From NCBI RefSeq assembly GCF_034670185.1, contig NZ_JAXMNY010000001.1, positions 62,001-126,000 of the forward strand: a stretch of DNA of 64,000 nt, given 5' to 3'. Source of the stretch: Nisaea sp. Lineage in GTDB: Bacteria > Pseudomonadota > Alphaproteobacteria > Thalassobaculales > Thalassobaculaceae. Positions within the stretch are counted from its first letter, which is position 1; each line of letters starts with the position of its first letter. The notes under the pieces were generated by a model. That model was not told the origin of the DNA, did not search any database, and was given only the letters and a program-made list of their open reading frames with translations. Below are positions 59,816 through 64,000 of this stretch, one piece after another. A program made the position numbers and the translations under genes.

Positions 59816-60948
59816 GCGGCACTTCCTTGCTGGACAGAGGCGGTCGCGGCGGAGAGCGCCGGCGCGGTGGCGATGACGAGGTCGGCGAGCTGGTTGGCGG
59901 CGTCGGGCGTGCCGGCAGCACGTGCGGCGTCCGCGGCGCGGTGCAACCGGTCGGGTGCTTTCAGCAGGCCGAGCAGGGAGCCCGCCAGTTTCTCGGCGAT
60001 GAACTCATCGGGCTCCGGCATCATCCAAGCCGCACCCGTCGCCTGACAGGCAAGGGCATTGGCGGTCTGATGGTCGTCGGAGGCACTCGGATAGGGCACC
60101 AGGATCGCCGGGCGGCCGATGGCGTTCAGCTCGGCGATGGTCGAGGCGCCGGAGCGGGCAATCACCAGATCAGCCGAGGCCATGCGGTCCGGCAGGTCGT
60201 CGAAGAACGGGCGCACATCGGCGGCGACGCCGAGGGTGCTGTAACGCGCCTTGACCCGGTCGACATCCTCGGCCCGGCTCTGCTGGGTGATGCGCAGGCG
60301 CGGCAGCATGTCCGCCGGCAGGCCGGCAATGGCTTCCGGCACAACAGTAGAGAACACGGTCGCACCCTGGCTGCCGCCGAATACCAGAAGGTGCATCCGG
60401 CCGTCGCCCGTATCCGCCTTCTCCCCACGCAGAGCGAGGACGGCGGGCCGGACGGGGTTGCCGGTGAAATGACATTTCGCCGCTTCGCTTTCAGAGAGAT
60501 TGGTCATCTCGCGGAAGGAGGTGGCGATCTTTTGGGCATGCGGGGCGAGGAACCGGTTGGCCCGGCCAAGCACCGCATTCTGTTCATGCAGCACCACGGG
60601 GAGGCCGAGGAAGGAGGCGGCCCGTACCGTCGGGACCGAAGGATAGCCGCCGAAGCCGACCGCGATGACCGCATCCAGGCTCTTCAGATGCATGGCCGAT
60701 TGCACGGCGCCGAAACCGAGCTCCAGGATCGCTTTCGCCTTGCCGGCCATGCCGCCCTTGCTCGGGCTTGCGGCACGGATGCGGCGCACGGCAATGTCCG
60801 GGTTCTTGCCTTCATAGCGGCCGCCCCGGTCATCGGTCACAAGAGCGACGGAGACGCCCCGGCGCAGCAATGCTTCGCCGAGGGAGAGGGCGGGGAAAAT
60901 GTGTCCGCCGGTGCCGCCGGCGGCGAGGATGACGGTCTTGCCGGTCAT
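59812..60948 (-). CDS. murG: Lipid II GlcNAc transferase MurG
   Basis: This is a 378-residue GT-B glycosyltransferase that adds GlcNAc to lipid I at the inner membrane face. N-terminal ILAAGGTGGHIFPALSLGEAL (~8-27), HEQNAVLGRANRFLAPHAQKIATSF and the C-terminal UDP-binding RSGASTIAELNAIGRPAILVPYPSASDDHQTANA are clear. I chose ATG 60948, overlapping the ftsW stop; a far longer upstream frame is shadow. The slightly extended C-terminus is Ala-rich and variable in the family. Confidence 0.95.
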
Positions 60949-62069
60949 AATGCCTCCATCCGGCCCGCGCGGCTGCGGGTCAAGGCGAGCACCAGGCCCA
61001 TGCCGAGCGCCAGCGCCAGCAGGGAGGAGCCGCCATAGCTGATGAAGGGCAGGGTCATGCCCTTGGCGGGCATGAGCTGCAGGGCGGAGGCCATGTGGAT
61101 CAGCGCCTGCAGGCCGAACTGGGCGAGCAGGCCGGCGCCGGCCAGCAGCACGAACAGGCTCTGCTCGGCGAACAGCCGGGCGAAACCGCGCAGCACCACG
61201 AAGGCGAACAGGGAGATCAGCAGGATGCACACGATGGCGCCGAACTCCTCTCCGGTGACGGAGAAGACGAAATCGGCGTGGGCGTCCGGCAGATAGGCTT
61301 TCACCTGACCTTCGCCGGGGCCGGTACCGAGCAAACCACCATTACGGAAAGCCTCCAGCGAGCGTTCGACCTGATAGCTGTCACCGGCGGCGGGATCGAG
61401 GAAGCGGTTGATCCGGTCGTTGACGTGCGGGAACAGGAAGTAGGCCGCAACCAGCCCGCCGACACCGCACAGCATGGCGCCGCCGACCAGCATCATCGGC
61501 AGGCCGGCCAGGAAGAACTGGCCGAACCAGACGAGAGAGATCACCACGGTCTGGCCGAGATCGGGCTGCATCAGCAACAGGGAGACGACGACACCGTACA
61601 GGGCGATAGCGATCCACTGGCCTGGAAATCCGTTATCCTTACGCCATTCGGAGAACATCCAGGCGGCCACGACGGCGAAGCAGGGTTTCAGGAACTCGGA
61701 GGTCTGCAGCGAGAAGCCGCCGATCGATAGCCAGCGCCGGGCGCCCTTGATCTCGGCTCCGAACATCAGGGTCAGGACGAGCAGGCCAAGGCAGCCGATA
61801 AAGCCGACGACCGCAATCCGGCGGACCTGCAGCGGCGTCATCAGCGAGCAGACGAACAGGATGCCTGCGGCAACCGGCAGCAGCATCAGCTGGCGGCGCA
61901 CGAAATGGTAGCTGTCGAGCCCGATGCGTTCCGCCACGGACGGGCTGGCGGCGAAGATCATCAGGGCGCCGAACAGAATGATCAGCAGCAGGGCGCCGGA
62001 GGTCCAGCGGTCCACGGTCCACCACCAGCGGCCGAGGATGCTCGTATCGGTGCGGGCGATCGAGTTCAT
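60945..62069 (-). CDS. ftsW: Lipid II flippase/glycan polymerase FtsW
   Basis: This is a 374-residue SEDS protein with about ten transmembrane helices. The SEDS signatures GPGEGQVKAYLPDAHADFVFSVTGEEFG (with catalytic Asp) and KGMTLPFISYGGSSLLALALGMG are intact. As a SEDS enzyme it polymerises septal glycan with FtsI. ATG 62069 overlaps the murD stop. The GIMTGKT reading start of murG overlaps its own end. Confidence 0.95.
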   Translation of the reverse strand: MNSIARTDTSILGRWWWTVDRWTSGALLLIILFGALMIFAASPSVAERIGLDSYHFVRRQLMLLPVAAGILFVCSLMTPLQVRRIAVVGFIGCLGLLVLTLMFGAEIKGARRWLSIGGFSLQTSEFLKPCFAVVAAWMFSEWRKDNGFPGQWIAIALYGVVVSLLLMQPDLGQTVVISLVWFGQFFLAGLPMMLVGGAMLCGVGGLVAAYFLFPHVNDRINRFLDPAAGDSYQVERSLEAFRNGGLLGTGPGEGQVKAYLPDAHADFVFSVTGEEFGAIVCILLISLFAFVVLRGFARLFAEQSLFVLLAGAGLLAQFGLQALIHMASALQLMPAKGMTLPFISYGGSSLLALALGMGLVLALTRSRAGRMEAL

Positions 62070-63442
62070 GGCCGCGCCTCCCCGCAAGATGCGCCGGAGG
62101 TCAGCCGCAGCACCTGCTCGCGGAAGCGGTCACCGCGTTGTTCGAAATTATCGAACTGGTCCCAGGAAGCGGCTGCGGGGGAGAGTAGCAGGGTCGCGCC
62201 GTCCAGATGCTCCTGTTTCGCCATCGCATGCGCGGCCGAGACGGCCTTGTCGAGGGTGCCGCAGGATGTATGCGGGACAGCGTCGCCCAGGGTCTCGCCG
62301 AAGTTGGCTGCGGACTCGCCGATTAGGAAGGCGTGGCGGATACGCGGGAAATAGGGTTTCAGCGGCGCGATGCCGCCTTCTTTGGCCCGGCCACCGGCGA
62401 TCCAGTAAAGCGGCTGGTAGCAGCCAAGCGCACGTTCCGTCGCGTCGGCGTTGGTCGCCTTGCTGTCGTTCACATAGCGGACACCGCCGCATTCGGCGAC
62501 CAGCTCCTGGCGATGGGCCAGACCGGGGAAGCTGTCGATCGCCTTGGAGATCACGTCTTCGGCGATCCCGGCAGCGCGGGCAGCGGCAAAGGCAGCGGCA
62601 GCGTTCTGGTGGTTGTGAGCCCCGGGAAGGGTGCGCGCGGCGGCCAGATCGTGCAGCGTATTGTTGCCTTCGATGAGCCGGGTGTCGGACGAGCGGATAT
62701 CGGCCGCTGCATTGTCGCTGCCGGAAACTCTGATGACCTGGGCCAGCCTGTCCGCAGTAGCGGCGGCATCGGTATCGTCGATACCGACAATTGCCGTCGC
62801 GCCCGCAGCCTGATTGGCGAAGATCCGCTTCTTAGCGGCGATATAACCCGCCAGCCCGCCATGCCGTTCCAGATGGTCCGGCGAGATGTTCAGCAGGATG
62901 GCGATATCCGGTGCCAGCGACGGCGTCAGCTCAAGCTGGTAGGAGCTGAGCTCCAGAATATAGGTGCCGTTCGCATCAAGCGGCGCGAAGGACAGAACCG
63001 GCGTGCCGAGATTGCCGCCGACTTCCGCCCGCTTGTCTGCGGTCTCGAAGATATGGCCGATCAGCGCCGTGGTTGTGGATTTGCCGTTCGTGCCGGTGAT
63101 GGCGATGACTTTGGCGTCCGGGCACTCCGCCAGCAGCAGCTCGACATCGCCGATGATGGCGACGCCTGCGGCTTTGGCATGCGCGGCGGCCGGATGAGGC
63201 GCCGGGTGGGTGTGCGGGATACCGGGGCTGAGCACGAGGGCGTCGATGCTTTTCCAGTCCGCCTGTTCCGGGTTTTCGATCCGGGCGCCGAGACGTGCGG
63301 CATCGGCGCGCCGGTCTTCCCGGTCGTCCCAGGCAATGACAATCGCGCCGCCGGCGACCAGCGCCTCAACCGTTGCCAGCCCGCTGAGGCCGAGCCCCAT
63401 GACGAACAGACGTTTTCCGGATTTGCTGCGGCAGACGATCAT
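62066..63442 (-). CDS. murD: UDP-N-acetylmuramoylalanine--D-glutamate ligase MurD
   Basis: This is a 458-residue Mur ligase that adds D-glutamate. The P-loop AITGTNGKSTTTALIGH (~111-127), the central YILELSSYQLELTPSLAPDIAILLNISPDHLERHGG with metal-ligand residues and the C-terminal LLLSPAAASWDQFDNFEQRGDRF identify it. The N-terminal Rossmann GLGLSGLATVEALVAGG binds UDP. It follows mraY by 4 bp and overlaps ftsW at its end. Confidence 0.97.
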   Translation of the reverse strand: MIVCRSKSGKRLFVMGLGLSGLATVEALVAGGAIVIAWDDREDRRADAARLGARIENPEQADWKSIDALVLSPGIPHTHPAPHPAAAHAKAAGVAIIGDVELLLAECPDAKVIAITGTNGKSTTTALIGHIFETADKRAEVGGNLGTPVLSFAPLDANGTYILELSSYQLELTPSLAPDIAILLNISPDHLERHGGLAGYIAAKKRIFANQAAGATAIVGIDDTDAAATADRLAQVIRVSGSDNAAADIRSSDTRLIEGNNTLHDLAAARTLPGAHNHQNAAAAFAAARAAGIAEDVISKAIDSFPGLAHRQELVAECGGVRYVNDSKATNADATERALGCYQPLYWIAGGRAKEGGIAPLKPYFPRIRHAFLIGESAANFGETLGDAVPHTSCGTLDKAVSAAHAMAKQEHLDGATLLLSPAAASWDQFDNFEQRGDRFREQVLRLTSGASCGEARP

Positions 63443-63446
63443 CGCT

Positions 63447-64000
63447 CTACCTCAGCTTCAGGGTGGAGAGGCCGATCAGCGCCAGAATGACGGCGATGAT
63501 CCAGAACCGGATGACGATGGTCGGCTCCGCCCACCCCTTCTTCTCGAAGTGATGGTGCAGCGGGGCCATGCGGAAAACGCGCTTGCCGGTCAGCTTGAAG
63601 GAGGCGACCTGGACAATCACGGAAGCGGTTTCCAGCACGAACAGCCCGCCGATAATGGCGAGCACCAGCTCGTGCTTGGTGACAATGGAAATGGTGCCGA
63701 GCGCGCCGCCGAGGGACAGCGAGCCGGTGTCGCCCATGAACACCATGGCCGGCGGGGCGTTGAACCACAGGAAGCCGAGCCCGGCGCCGAGCAGGGCGCC
63801 GCAGAACACGGCAAGCTCGCCGGTGCCCGGGACATGGTTGATCTGCAGATAATTGGCAAACACCGTGTTGCCGGTCAGATAGGCGATCAGCGCGAAGCAC
63901 AGGCAGGCGATCATCACCGGGACGATGGCCAGGCCGTCGAGACCGTCGGTCAGGTTCACGGAGTTGGACGCGCCGACCATGACGAAGATGGCGAAGGGTG
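63447..64000 (-). CDS. mraY: Phospho-MurNAc-pentapeptide translocase MraY, C-terminal part
   Basis: This is the C-terminal ~184 codons of the membrane enzyme that makes lipid I; the N-terminus lies beyond the window. SNSVNLTDGLDGLAIVP carries catalytic aspartates, NAPPAMVFMGDTGSLSLGGALG the metal-binding Asp and MAPLHHHFEKKGWAEPTIVIRFWI the HHH motif. Several transmembrane helices and the short LIGLSTLKLR end are normal. It precedes murD by 4 bp, in dcw order. Confidence 0.95.
   Translation of the reverse strand, partial: PFAIFVMVGASNSVNLTDGLDGLAIVPVMIACLCFALIAYLTGNTVFANYLQINHVPGTGELAVFCGALLGAGLGFLWFNAPPAMVFMGDTGSLSLGGALGTISIVTKHELVLAIIGGLFVLETASVIVQVASFKLTGKRVFRMAPLHHHFEKKGWAEPTIVIRFWIIAVILALIGLSTLKLR

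Overview
The window is GC-rich, densely coded DNA of an alphaproteobacterium. This rests on the content and order of the division cluster, on hisZ beside purA, on an RluA-family pseudouridine synthase gene upstream of rpoH, on a DUF1127 protein and on the many HAAT/TRAP-age catabolic families. The style fits a marine or soil Rhodospirillales-type bacterium, but I cannot name the genus from sequence alone. No rRNA, tRNA, CRISPR, integrase or intact insertion sequence was found.

Positions 1-9387 form one tight operon. It holds the end of a branched-chain-amino-acid-type (HAAT) ABC importer (livG tail, livF), an aconitase-family dehydratase pair, a PEP-mutase/isocitrate-lyase-type lyase, both subunits of an ATP-dependent hydantoinase/oxoprolinase, an isochorismatase-like hydrolase that lacks the family's cysteine, and an FAD dehydrogenase. 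It reads as uptake and complete breakdown of a cyclic amide or imide to a branched hydroxy-diacid that is then cleaved. I do not know such a pathway, and this is the best candidate here for an undescribed system. It is followed by the remains of a sugE/gdx gene under a structured leader, and by an MFS transporter.

Positions 10.8-26.6 kb hold fabF and its MarR neighbour with two related operators, hisZ-purA, a pseudokinase with a small membrane partner, rpoH (with a leader ORF) and rluD on the minus strand, a threonine aldolase/CoA-transferase/CoA-lyase operon, a YggT-like protein, and a VC_2705-type sodium:solute symporter with its DUF4212 small subunit. From 26.7 to 30.3 kb a hypothetical protein, a membrane-linked DEDDh exonuclease and a CBS/DUF294 nucleotidyltransferase follow; this set commonly accompanies such symporters. 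Two dispersed-repeat loci lie at 23.8 kb and 30.3-30.55 kb.

Positions 30.7-46.3 kb carry ettA, mlaC-mlaA, a membrane TPR protein, a BASS-like transporter divergent from a thioesterase and a CLC chloride channel, a UvrD-type helicase, prmA, a DUF1127 protein, aminopeptidase P and an enoyl-CoA hydratase. Positions 46.4-64 kb run on the minus strand and are, in transcription order, mraY(partial)-murD-ftsW-murG-murC-murB-ddl-ftsQ-ftsA-ftsZ-lpxC-bamD-recN-ligA. This is the distal half of the dcw cell-wall/division cluster extended by outer-membrane and DNA-repair genes, followed by a 26-codon membrane-peptide ORF with a very strong ribosome binding site.
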